A stretch of 64,000 nucleotides of DNA from UBA7434 sp042090785 (GTDB taxonomy: Bacteria > Pseudomonadota > Gammaproteobacteria > Pseudomonadales > UBA7434). The position numbers and the translations under genes are program-made. Position 1 is the first letter of the stretch. Each line of letters starts with the position of its first letter. Positions 24,925-33,175 of this stretch are shown in pieces. The notes under the pieces were generated by a model that saw only the letters and a program-made list of their open reading frames with translations, searched no databases and was not told the origin of the DNA. The stretch is from positions 85,750-149,749 of the forward strand of contig JBELIP010000003.1 of the NCBI GenBank assembly GCA_042090785.1, in the 5' to 3' direction.

Positions 24925-26298
24925 CTACATAAGCACAATAAATAGTGCAGTCTTACCACGAACAATACGAACTAACATTTTACCACTGCTGCGCTCTGCC
25001 ACCTTAGCTAACTGCTCAAGGTTATTAACTAACACTCGATTAACAGAGACAATTCTATCACCAACTCGTAAACCCGACATAGCTGCATCACTTCCGCTCG
25101 CTAAGCCAGTTACCATAACACCATTATCATCATCTGCATCCTGCAACTCAGCACCGTCTAGACGCGGATGAATTTTTTTAGCACTACTGAGTAAATTAAC
25201 ACGCTCACCAACGACCACCGTTATTTTACGCTTTTTGCCTTCGCGCAATAACTCAAGCTTTAATGCGTCGCCAATTCTAGCGCCACCCACTGCATTTCTA
25301 AGCTGAGAAGCCGTATCAATGGCTTTACGATTCACAGCTACAATAATATCGCCCGCCTCTAAGCCGGCTAGCTCGGCGGCTGATTGCTCTTGCACCTGAG
25401 TAATCAATACCCCTTTTTGTTGTGAGTCCAACTCAAAGGCTTCGGCTAAAGCCGGTGTCATATCTTGAATAATAACGCCAAGTTGGCCTCTGCGCACTTC
25501 ACCATGCTCGAGCAATTGATCACTGCTATTGCGCGCCATATTCATGGGAATAGCTAGGCCAATACCCACATTACCGCCATTAGGAGCGATAATAGCCGTA
25601 TTAATCCCTACTAACTCACCTCGTAAATTGACTAACGCACCACCAGAGTTACCCGGATTAATTGAAGCATCGGTTTGAATAAAATTTTCATAACCCTCAA
25701 TACCCAAACCTGAACGCCCCAAGGCACTTATCACACCTGTCGTCACGGTATTCTCTAAGCCAAAAGGATTGCCGATCGCTATAACGAAATCACCCTGCTG
25801 CAACAAATCTGAGTCAGCCATCTTTAGTTCGCGCAAATTTTTAGCCTTAATTTTTAGTACAGCAATATCCACTTCAGGATCACCACCAATCAAAGTCGCT
25901 TTAAAGCTTCGCTTATCATCGAGACCAACATGTATTTCATCTGCACCCTCGATAACATGATAATTAGTGATTACCGTGCCGTTTTCTGCATCTATAATGA
26001 CACCCGAACCTGCGCTTTGAGTTCGTTTTTGTGGTTGACCTTGCTGCTGTCGATTATTAGGCGCACCAAAAAAATGCCTAAAGACTGGGTCATTAAGTAA
26101 TGGGTTATTCACCTTTCTCGTCGTGAATGTTGAGATATTTACCACTGCAGGATTAACTTCTTTTAATAGCGGCGCAAGGCTAGGCAAAACCTTCCCATCG
26201 CCATCAAAAGCAGGCAACACTGCTAACGCATTAAAAACAAAAAAGAGGTTTATGATAAAACTGGCAAATAGCATCCGCCCAAAAATTAGAAAATGCAT
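24925..26298 (-). CDS. degQ: Periplasmic serine endoprotease, DegQ/DegP (HtrA) family
   Basis: Envelope quality-control protease. A signal peptide (about 1-26) leads into a trypsin-like domain with His in TNYHVIEGADEI, Asp in DPEVDIAVLKIKA and Ser in the GNSGGALVNLRGELVGIN block. Two PDZ domains follow (about 280-370 and 385-457). The Gln-rich LA loop (NNRQQQGQPQKRTQ) is short, as in DegQ rather than DegP. In length (457) it resembles DegQ. It is divergent from hemB across a 300-base spacer. The choice between DegQ and another HtrA paralogue is an inference from loop length. Confidence 0.9.
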   Translation of the reverse strand: MHFLIFGRMLFASFIINLFFVFNALAVLPAFDGDGKVLPSLAPLLKEVNPAVVNISTFTTRKVNNPLLNDPVFRHFFGAPNNRQQQGQPQKRTQSAGSGVIIDAENGTVITNYHVIEGADEIHVGLDDKRSFKATLIGGDPEVDIAVLKIKAKNLRELKMADSDLLQQGDFVIAIGNPFGLENTVTTGVISALGRSGLGIEGYENFIQTDASINPGNSGGALVNLRGELVGINTAIIAPNGGNVGIGLAIPMNMARNSSDQLLEHGEVRRGQLGVIIQDMTPALAEAFELDSQQKGVLITQVQEQSAAELAGLEAGDIIVAVNRKAIDTASQLRNAVGGARIGDALKLELLREGKKRKITVVVGERVNLLSSAKKIHPRLDGAELQDADDDNGVMVTGLASGSDAAMSGLRVGDRIVSVNRVLVNNLEQLAKVAERSSGKMLVRIVRGKTALFIVLM

Positions 26299-26598
26299 TT
26301 TCTATACTCCTAAAAAAATGGTTTGCTTTATATCTGTTATGCATGACTGCTTATATAAACAGCAAATTCGTTAAATCATGGTTTCGCACATTATTTTAAA
26401 TTATAGCGTTCAATACAAGACTGCCTAATAAAGACAGCGGTTGCGCTAAAATCGTTCCCACTCTAATAGCAATAATTTATGCGCAAATTATCACAATACC
26501 AGCACATAAATAGCCAATATGCCGCTAGCACATATGAGAAAAATAAGTAAAATAGATGCCTTACTTGATACGATGACATCATCCCCGTAGATTAATGG
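26299..26598. other. Divergent degQ/hemB spacer
   Basis: 300 AT-rich bases with no credible gene; short open frames here are shadows. It should hold the promoters of both flanking genes. A short inverted repeat GATGA-CA-TCATC lies at 26572-26583, just upstream of hemB. No clean -35/-10 pair was identified by eye. Confidence 0.4.
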
Positions 26599-26607
26599 TT
26601 GAATAAT

Positions 26608-27615
26608 ATGACTTGGACAAATTCTCGTAGCAGCTCTAACCGCACCCGCATGCGCCGAATGCGCAGCAATGATTTTTCGCGCCAATTGATGCAAGAGAAT
26701 ATCGTTAGTCCAGCAGATTTTATTTTTCCAATGTTCGTTCTCGAAGGTAGCAATCGCAGCGAAGCCATTCCATCCATGCCTGGCATCAACCGGCTAAGCA
26801 TTGACCTACTCTGCCAAGAAGCCAAATATATTGCCTCACTAGGCATTCCTGCTATCGCGCTTTTCCCCGTAATTGATGAACAAAAAAAATCTTTAAAAGC
26901 CGAAGAGGCTTGGAATGCTAACGGCTTAATTCAAAATGCTATTAAAGCTTTAAAAGACTGCGTACCCGAACTTGGTTTAATGACTGACGTTGCTCTCGAC
27001 CCTTATACATCTCATGGCCAAGACGGCATTATTGATGAGCAAGGGTATGTAATGAATGATGTCACCGTTGCTGCACTGGTGAAGCAAGCCTTATCACATG
27101 CCGATGCCGGTGCCGACATTGTTGCGCCATCAGATATGATGGATCATAGAATTGGTAAAGTCCGCGATACCTTAGAGGCAGCTAATCACACTAACACTAA
27201 AATTATGGCGTACTCGGCAAAATATGCATCCAGTTTTTATGGCCCGTTTAGAGATGCCGTAGGCTCCGGACAAAACCTTGGCGCTGCCGATAAATTTAGC
27301 TACCAAATGGACCCTGCAAACGGCGATGAAGCGCTACATGAAATAGCGCTTGATCTTGCTGAGGGTGCGGACATGGTCATGGTTAAGCCTGGCATGCCCT
27401 ATCTTGATATTGTTTACCGCGCCAAACAACAATTTGGCGTTCCTACCTTCGCTTACCAAGTGAGCGGCGAATACGCCATGATTCAAGCTGCAGCCGCCAA
27501 TGGTTGGCTAGAAGCTGAAAAGGTTATGATGGAATCATTGCTTGCATTTAAGCGCGCTGGCGCCGATGGCATACTGACTTATTTCGCAAAGGATGCTGCA
27601 GAACGGTTAAATTAA
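26608..27615 (+). CDS. hemB: Delta-aminolevulinic acid dehydratase (porphobilinogen synthase)
   Basis: Condenses two 5-aminolevulinate molecules to porphobilinogen in heme and siroheme synthesis. The two Schiff-base lysines are in IMAYSAKYASSFYGPFRDA and MVKPGMPYLDIV. The metal-binding segment reads DVALDPYTSHGQDG, with Asp in place of the zinc-binding cysteines, so this is the Mg-dependent Pseudomonas-type enzyme. I chose the ATG at 26608; an in-frame TTG three codons earlier (26599) is less likely. The SOUL-family gene follows after 15 bases, suggesting cotranscription. Confidence 0.95.
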   Translation: MTWTNSRSSSNRTRMRRMRSNDFSRQLMQENIVSPADFIFPMFVLEGSNRSEAIPSMPGINRLSIDLLCQEAKYIASLGIPAIALFPVIDEQKKSLKAEEAWNANGLIQNAIKALKDCVPELGLMTDVALDPYTSHGQDGIIDEQGYVMNDVTVAALVKQALSHADAGADIVAPSDMMDHRIGKVRDTLEAANHTNTKIMAYSAKYASSFYGPFRDAVGSGQNLGAADKFSYQMDPANGDEALHEIALDLAEGADMVMVKPGMPYLDIVYRAKQQFGVPTFAYQVSGEYAMIQAAAANGWLEAEKVMMESLLAFKRAGADGILTYFAKDAAERLN

Positions 27616-27630
27616 TCCAAGGGCGTAATA

Positions 27631-28287
27631 TTGAAAGGTTATAAAATTAACAACTTCAATAAAGTAATCTTAATGCTTAGCACTGTCTTTGCTGTATCGT
27701 CTTGCTCACTGCTAGGAATTCAAAATGAAGAAGGCCCCCAGTATAAGGTGCTTATTAAAGACCGCGGCTTTGAGATACGGCAGTATTCATCTTATATCGT
27801 AGCAGAAACAACAATTGATGGTGATTTCGACAACGCCTCTAGTAGCGCCTTTAGAATTCTTGCTGGTTATATTTTTGGCAAAAACAAAGGTGACAAAAAA
27901 TTTGCTATGACCTCTCCTGTTGAAATGGAGCAGCGCTCAAGTAAAATCGCCATGACCTCTCCCGTTGAAATGCAGCAACATGATAATCGCTTTACCATGC
28001 GCTTCTCAATGCCTTCACAATATTCATTAGAAGACCTGCCTGAGCCTCTAGACCCACGAATAACATTCCATATCATTGAGCCTGAATTGCGTGCTAGTTA
28101 TCAATACAGTTGGCTAAACTCGAAGGCAAAAAGCTTTAAAAAATCTCAAGCACTAAGAGAGTGGCTAAAACAACACAGTGACTATCAAGCCAGTAATGTC
28201 TATTTTTATGCAGGTTACAACCCTCCTTGGACTCTACCCTTTTTAAGACGCAATGAAGTTCATATCGTTTTGAGGACTCGTAATTAA
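27631..28287 (+). CDS. SOUL-family heme-binding-like lipoprotein
   Basis: A 218-residue protein with a lipoprotein signal (MLSTVFAVSSC, lipidated Cys25) followed by the SOUL fold. The fold shows YKVLIKDRGFEIRQYSSYIVAE, FRILAGYIFGKNKGDKKFAMT and TMRFSMPSQYSLEDLPEP. The family block AMTSPVEM occurs twice, separated by eight residues, and ends in MTSPVEMQQ. Animal relatives bind heme; bacterial members are uncharacterised. Translation starts at TTG with AAGGG five to eight bases upstream, only 15 bases after hemB. The heme-synthesis neighbour makes a tetrapyrrole link plausible, but the sequence does not prove it. Confidence 0.85.
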   Translation: MKGYKINNFNKVILMLSTVFAVSSCSLLGIQNEEGPQYKVLIKDRGFEIRQYSSYIVAETTIDGDFDNASSSAFRILAGYIFGKNKGDKKFAMTSPVEMEQRSSKIAMTSPVEMQQHDNRFTMRFSMPSQYSLEDLPEPLDPRITFHIIEPELRASYQYSWLNSKAKSFKKSQALREWLKQHSDYQASNVYFYAGYNPPWTLPFLRRNEVHIVLRTRN

Positions 28288-28320
28288 AATTCGAACTATG
28301 ATCTCGGAAATAAAATAGCC

Positions 28321-29061
28321 ATGAATAAATCAATAGTCCGTCATACTCAAAAGCCATCCACGATAGCGCATCTAACGACAACTTATCTAATCTCAACTCA
28401 TTTTAAAAAAAAGATAATAGCCTTAGCGGTTATCTTTTTTAGTTATACTGTCACTGCCAACAACGACGAAAATACCTCAACGATTACTGACAAGCAATGG
28501 ACATTAAAAAAACAAAAAAACGGTATAACTAGCTACACACGCGCTGTCGCTCTCTCTAAGTACAAAGCCGTAAAAGGAGAGACCATTCTGCCTGTATCCA
28601 CAGCCCGATTATTTGCTGCTATTAATGATGCCCCTGCATGCCCTGAATGGGCAGACACCTGTAAAGCGTCTTATATTCATCAAAAAATATCTCAACATGA
28701 ATTTTTTATCTATACCTTAAACGACCTACCTTGGCCAGTTAAAGATAGAGATGTACTCGCTCATGTAAAATGGCACCAAAACAGTGAAGGTGCAGTAGTC
28801 ATGCATAGCAAAGCAGTCAGTAATAAAGTGGCGAAGAAAAAAGGCATTGTACGAATAGAAATGGCAACCGCACAGTGGCGTTTTATGCAGCTAGATAGTG
28901 GTAGCACAGCTGCTAGCTTCGAAATCCATATGGATCCTAACGGTAGCATCCCAAGCTGGCTATTGAACCGGCTGATACTTAACTCACCATTTACTACCTT
29001 TAACAACCTTGCCAAACAAGCAGCAAAAGAAAAATATGACAATGCAGAGCTACCCTTTTAA
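28321..29061 (+). CDS. START-domain lipid-binding protein
   Basis: A 246-residue protein with an N-terminal hydrophobic segment (IIALAVIFFSYTVTA), probably a signal peptide ending near residue 47. A START/SRPBCC fold follows: WTLKKQKNGITSYTRAV, SKYKAVKGETILPVSTARLFAAIND, then NDLPWPVKDRDVLAHVKW and the C-terminal helix GSIPSWLLNRLILNSPFTTF. This pattern is typical of bacterial START proteins, which are thought to hold lipids or other hydrophobic ligands. It follows the SOUL lipoprotein by 33 bases and may share its transcript. The long N-terminus suggests the true start could lie further in. Confidence 0.83.
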   Translation: MNKSIVRHTQKPSTIAHLTTTYLISTHFKKKIIALAVIFFSYTVTANNDENTSTITDKQWTLKKQKNGITSYTRAVALSKYKAVKGETILPVSTARLFAAINDAPACPEWADTCKASYIHQKISQHEFFIYTLNDLPWPVKDRDVLAHVKWHQNSEGAVVMHSKAVSNKVAKKKGIVRIEMATAQWRFMQLDSGSTAASFEIHMDPNGSIPSWLLNRLILNSPFTTFNNLAKQAAKEKYDNAELPF

Positions 29062-29077
29062 AGAGGTGCTCGTTTTT

Positions 29078-30865
29078 TTACTCTTCCACTGCCCATTTAG
29101 CCAAAAAATTTGCTGCGCCCTGCTTGCCTAGATAACGTTTTAAATACTTAGTAGGTGTTTTACGCAGATCGACAAGTATTAAACCATCCAAAGAATCATT
29201 AAATACTTTGTTTAGCGAGAAGCACACAAACTTACCGTTAAGTGATAGGTAGTGTCGTAACAAAGTTGGTAACGCTTTACCTGGATCACAACGGCCAATC
29301 AGTTTGTTAACAACCGAAACATGATTTAACGAAGCCAGCATATCGTTAGTCCACAATTTTCCAGAGACCTTTAAGGGCGCCAAGGGTTTTACATCATCCA
29401 GAAATCGCTGCTCGGCGCAAAAAGATTCAAGCATGCATTCAGAAATTAATGCTCGCGCTAAATCGGAGTGCTCATTAGAAATACTCACTGCGCCAAACAA
29501 GGTGTGGTATTCAGGATTTTGAGCAACGTAAAGACCAATGCCACGCCATAACAAATCTAACGCCTGGGGTAAGCGTTGATAGTCTGGATGAACAAAGGAC
29601 CGCCCCATTTCTAAAGTCTTGCCAATTTTATTTAAATACTGCTGATCAAAATCAAACAATGTTTTGCTGTATAAACCAGCAAAACCATGTTGAGCAATAA
29701 TTTCATCAACGCGCCCAATGCGATAACCACCTACCACACATAACGCTTTTTTATCCCAAATAAAAAGGTGCAAATAAAACGGATCGAAGCGGTCAGAGTC
29801 AACCCTATTTCCGGTACCCTCGCCTGCAGCACGAAACGTTATTTCGCGAGCAATACCAATACTTTCGGCTAAACTTCCTAGCCGACTAAACGGCGCACAA
29901 TAAACATCATATTGTTCGCTTTCAATTAGACGACAATCAACTAATTGATTTAATATTACCTCAGCTGAGTCAAAACCTGTTTCGTCAAACTTAATTGATT
30001 GCTTTTCGATTGGCTTAAACACTAACGAAGATGTCGATCGCTTAGCCTTATGAGCATCACACTTAAGAAACTCAGTAGCCATTCGTAAATAGTGAGTTAT
30101 TGCTTTATCACTTTCTAGCCGAGCAATTTCTTGCGGCTTAATCATTTCACCAATAATTAATTTAAGTTCGCACCCAGCTTTATTTGCTAGCTCACGCGGT
30201 AAAAGCAATGTACGTAATTTAGGATGTATTAAAGCCATTAAATAAAACAATCGGCTGTTGTAGCCATCGACATGAATTGGCAAGCATGAAGCCCCTGAAC
30301 GACGCAAAAGATTACCTGCAAAACGATTCCATTGATGATCTTCAACTACTCGCCTACGAACATTGACCGAAGCAACCTTGCCAGCGGGAAATATAAGCAA
30401 TGCACCTCCCGCTTTTAAATGCTGACTCGCCTTACGTATTCCTTGAGCATTTTCGCGCGCTGCATTTTTGGATAAAACATCAACACCTATAAAGGTGGAT
30501 TGCAGCTCGGGAATACGGGTAAGTAAATTATTAGTGAGAACTTTTGTATCGGGCCGCCTCTCAAGTAATAACTGTGTAATAGCAACGCCCTCTAAACCGC
30601 CAAGCGGATGGTTTGCTACGATCAACAACGGTCCTTCTGCAGGTAACTCTTGTAAAACATTCTGCGCATCAACCGCTTTAAGCCGAACATCCAAATACCT
30701 TAAAACACCTAATAAAAACTGCTTTGTGCCTACATTTTTTGATGCAGAATCATAACATTTAGATAAAGCAGTAAGACCCAGCAAGCGCTCTAAAAAATTA
30801 GCGAGTTTGCGACTGCGTAAAGGCAATTTAAAAGGATTAACGGCTGGCGTATTAGAGATACTCAT
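29078..30865 (-). CDS. olsF: Bifunctional acyltransferase, OlsF-like (PlsC-type plus GNAT-type)
   Basis: A 595-residue fusion. The N-terminal half (about 1-280) is a lysophospholipid-acyltransferase domain: LLIVANHPLGGLEGVAITQL at the usual HX4D position, GALLIFPAGKVASV, then CLPIHVDGYNSRLFY. The C-terminal half (about 310-595) is an OlsB/hemolysin-type GNAT domain with EITFRAAGEGTGNR, YRIGRVDEIIAQHGFAGLY and LEMGRSFVHPDYQ. This order matches OlsF of Serratia, which makes ornithine lipids by itself. Ornithine-lipid synthesis is thus the best guess, but other amino-acid lipids cannot be excluded. It lies 3 bases downstream of the NRDE gene. Confidence 0.78.
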   Translation of the reverse strand: MSISNTPAVNPFKLPLRSRKLANFLERLLGLTALSKCYDSASKNVGTKQFLLGVLRYLDVRLKAVDAQNVLQELPAEGPLLIVANHPLGGLEGVAITQLLLERRPDTKVLTNNLLTRIPELQSTFIGVDVLSKNAARENAQGIRKASQHLKAGGALLIFPAGKVASVNVRRRVVEDHQWNRFAGNLLRRSGASCLPIHVDGYNSRLFYLMALIHPKLRTLLLPRELANKAGCELKLIIGEMIKPQEIARLESDKAITHYLRMATEFLKCDAHKAKRSTSSLVFKPIEKQSIKFDETGFDSAEVILNQLVDCRLIESEQYDVYCAPFSRLGSLAESIGIAREITFRAAGEGTGNRVDSDRFDPFYLHLFIWDKKALCVVGGYRIGRVDEIIAQHGFAGLYSKTLFDFDQQYLNKIGKTLEMGRSFVHPDYQRLPQALDLLWRGIGLYVAQNPEYHTLFGAVSISNEHSDLARALISECMLESFCAEQRFLDDVKPLAPLKVSGKLWTNDMLASLNHVSVVNKLIGRCDPGKALPTLLRHYLSLNGKFVCFSLNKVFNDSLDGLILVDLRKTPTKYLKRYLGKQGAANFLAKWAVEE

Positions 30866-30868
30866 AAA

Positions 30869-31636
30869 TTAAGCAGCAACGCTGCGCTGCAACACAACAG
30901 GTGCACCCATAGGCGTGTCACAAGGCGAGCCATCGCTATATGCAATTGAAACGTGCTCGCCACTTACCTGAACTGAACACTGGCTAACGGTTTTTGAATG
31001 CTCTCTGTGCGTACAAATCGAGTCAATATACTTTGATTCAGCCTCAACCTGGGCAATATCTTTACCAATATGTGAGCTATGAAAATCTGACAAAGTATCC
31101 AAGTTAATGGGAGTAGCCATAGAGTGAAAATACTGCTGCCGTTGTCGGCATATGACTTCAGAATCGTAAGAAGACGACGTAATAGGTATTTGCGGTATTA
31201 ATTGAGTGAGGTTAATATTATTCCAACTGAACGCTTTTACTTCATGCTGAAAAATAACCACTTGAAAACCACGATAACAAGAAAGGTCCATTGCCAATAA
31301 CTTTTTCTCTACAGCAGCGACTGAATGACTATCAATTAATGCCAACACGATTTCACCACGACTTTGAAACTCACAGCCAGCAGGGTCTTTTGCCATATAG
31401 TTGTTAAGCAAGCAAATAGTCAGGCCATGCTGATTAACCGCCAGCCAAGTACCGCCCGCATCGGTATCAATAGGTGCTAAAAAACTAATTCCACTTTTTG
31501 TTTGGTGCCTGCTAGGAGGTAAAGCCCGCTTGCGTGTCCTTAACTCGTCACGATTAAAAAACAAAGTGTAACCTTGGGGCTTATTATTAGATCCGCTACT
31601 TAGCTCATTATTAAACAACCAGGTTAAGGTACACAT
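30869..31636 (-). CDS. NRDE/TANGO2-family protein
   Basis: A 255-residue protein with the N-terminal nucleophile-like start MCTLTWLFNN, with Cys2 exposed if Met is removed. The name motif appears in TLFFNRDELRTRKRALPPS, and FLAPIDTDAGGTWLAVNQHG matches the rest of the family signature. Human TANGO2 is linked to lipid and heme handling; bacterial members (about 250 residues) are poorly known. It lies between a DinB-like gene (2 bases away) and the olsF-like gene (3 bases away), so all three are almost certainly cotranscribed. Confidence 0.86.
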   Translation of the reverse strand: MCTLTWLFNNELSSGSNNKPQGYTLFFNRDELRTRKRALPPSRHQTKSGISFLAPIDTDAGGTWLAVNQHGLTICLLNNYMAKDPAGCEFQSRGEIVLALIDSHSVAAVEKKLLAMDLSCYRGFQVVIFQHEVKAFSWNNINLTQLIPQIPITSSSYDSEVICRQRQQYFHSMATPINLDTLSDFHSSHIGKDIAQVEAESKYIDSICTHREHSKTVSQCSVQVSGEHVSIAYSDGSPCDTPMGAPVVLQRSVAA

Positions 31637-31638
31637 TA

Positions 31639-32169
31639 TTAAAGCTTCCTTTGCTTAATTGTATGTTTAAGTGTTGATGGCGCAAGTCCAATTTCGTTAT
31701 CGATGCTTGTTATATTCAGTACTCTCAAAATAAAAGCAATTAATGCTTCGTGATGAATGTGATGACTATGCAAAAACGTTAGTTCACGACCGACCGTTGA
31801 GCGCTGCGGTATAACGCCAACAGCATCAGGCGAACCAACATCCATACTGACTATTAACGATACATCATAATCGTTAATCTGTTCAACAAGGGTAATCATT
31901 GCGTTAAGCCTATCAATCGCAACACTCCGATTAATCTCGACACTCTCGTCTCTTGTCCTCTCATCATAATTAACATGACCTGATAAAGAACCGTCAGAAA
32001 GAGCATTAATTAATGCTTGATAGTGGTCCAACACATGACGCACGTGAGCACCAATAGAGGACTTGAATAATGGTTGATCACTCAGCAGATATTGGCTGTC
32101 TGTCACAGACTCGACAATACTGATAAAACGCCTAAGTAAAAAACAATTCTCTTGTTTTAACAATGTCAA
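31639..32169 (-). CDS. DinB-superfamily protein
   Basis: A 176-residue helical protein. GAHVRHVLDHYQALINAL and HSHHIHHEALIAFILRVL carry His residues spaced like the metal-binding triad of DinB/YfiT four-helix bundles, which are often thiol-dependent transferases. Catalytic function is not evident. It is the first gene of the trio with NRDE and the olsF-like gene. Its start at 32169 is ATG in reverse, about 560 bases from the next gene, so the promoter must lie in that spacer. Confidence 0.7.
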   Translation of the reverse strand: MTLLKQENCFLLRRFISIVESVTDSQYLLSDQPLFKSSIGAHVRHVLDHYQALINALSDGSLSGHVNYDERTRDESVEINRSVAIDRLNAMITLVEQINDYDVSLIVSMDVGSPDAVGVIPQRSTVGRELTFLHSHHIHHEALIAFILRVLNITSIDNEIGLAPSTLKHTIKQRKL

Positions 32170-32731
32170 TTACATCCTATTTTAATTTATAAAAAGAAAA
32201 TATCAATTTTATTAACTGGCGTTTATCCATCATGCATTGATACACCTGCATATGACTGTTACATGACAATTAAATAACCATACCTTTATGGTTTTTACCT
32301 AATGGCATGGCTAATTTATTGCCTGCTGCATTGTAAACAATTTCAAGCCAGCAACAGGTCTTTTTTAGCCTGCTATGACCTGCTGAGTGTTAAATAATTC
32401 CAAGCGCCAAACATCCCAAAAGGCTCAGCAGGACATTAGGGGACATTGGCGAAAGCTGAAAGACTATGCATCACAACTTTGCCCCATGATAATCTTTATA
32501 TATGATATAGTACAAAAACTATTAGACTAAAAAACACACGTCAAACTAAAATTATTTTAATGCCTATATCGCGATCGCGCTTATAGAAATAACGCTTAAA
32601 CAAGATTTAGGAATGGTTTAAGTTATGGCCTGTTTATTATGAGCTTGCTATAGCCTCCTTCTAGCCTTGTTCTAAATTTATTATTTATTAGGTGTTAAGT
32701 AAAATGCCAACAAGAGTAAAGGATTAAACCC
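32170..32731. other. Long divergent spacer before the doxX-like gene
   Basis: 562 AT-rich bases with no supportable gene on either strand. It holds a 9-bp inverted repeat (CCTGCTGAG at 32379-32387 and CTCAGCAGG at 32424-32432), a short direct repeat GGACATT-GGGGACATT near 32431-32447, and a 10-bp palindrome CGCGATCGCG at 32570-32579. A related CCTGCTG element also occurs near 32320. These could be parts of a regulatory region or a small RNA, but nothing is conclusive. Confidence 0.45.
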
Positions 32732-33175
32732 ATGAATAAGAACCTTCAACTACTATTTATCGGTTTTATTGTCTTTGTATTTATTCAATCATTATTTTTT
32801 AAATTTAGCGGCTCAGAAGAAACCGTTATTATATTTACAACTATAGGTACGTGGCTGCAATCAATCGGCCTGTCCGCTCACTTCTCAAATGCTTTTTCTG
32901 CGCATGGCGGATTATTGGTAGGTATAACTGAACTCATTGCATCGCTACTTATTATTTTTTCTAGCACCCGCTTCTATGGCGCGCTTCTTAGCTTAGGTGT
33001 TATTAGCGGCGCAATCTTTTTTCACCTCTTTACACCACTTGGCGTTAATCGCATTATCGATGAAGCAGGTAATACCGATGGCGGTCTACTTTTTTATATG
33101 GCTTGCGGTGTGTGGCTAAGCGCAGCTATTATTCTCTACTTAAATCGTCTTGAGAAGAAGAACCTAATACATTGA
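32732..33175 (+). CDS. DoxX-like small membrane protein
   Basis: A 147-residue integral membrane protein with four hydrophobic helices: LQLLFIGFIVFVFIQSLFF, GLLVGITELIASLLIIF, YGALLSLGVISGAIFFHLF, and LFYMACGVWLSAAIILYL. The KFSG after the first helix, the GITE in the second, and the overall 4-TM layout fit the DoxX/DoxX-like family, whose members are diverse quinone- or thiol-linked subunits. ATG start with AAAGGA nine bases upstream. Its TGA overlaps the TTG start of rlmG, so the two are likely coupled. No specific function can be given. Confidence 0.75.
   Translation: MNKNLQLLFIGFIVFVFIQSLFFKFSGSEETVIIFTTIGTWLQSIGLSAHFSNAFSAHGGLLVGITELIASLLIIFSSTRFYGALLSLGVISGAIFFHLFTPLGVNRIIDEAGNTDGGLLFYMACGVWLSAAIILYLNRLEKKNLIH

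Noticed and set aside
27900..27990. Duplicated AMTSPVEM in the SOUL protein as a slippage product
   Set aside because: Two spaced copies of this block are common in SOUL-family proteins, and the DNA copies are diverged, so it is not counted with the recent tandem repeats.
32570..32579. CGCGATCGCG as part of a replication origin or a HIP1-like repeat
   Set aside because: It occurs singly here with no DnaA boxes nearby; one palindrome is not enough.
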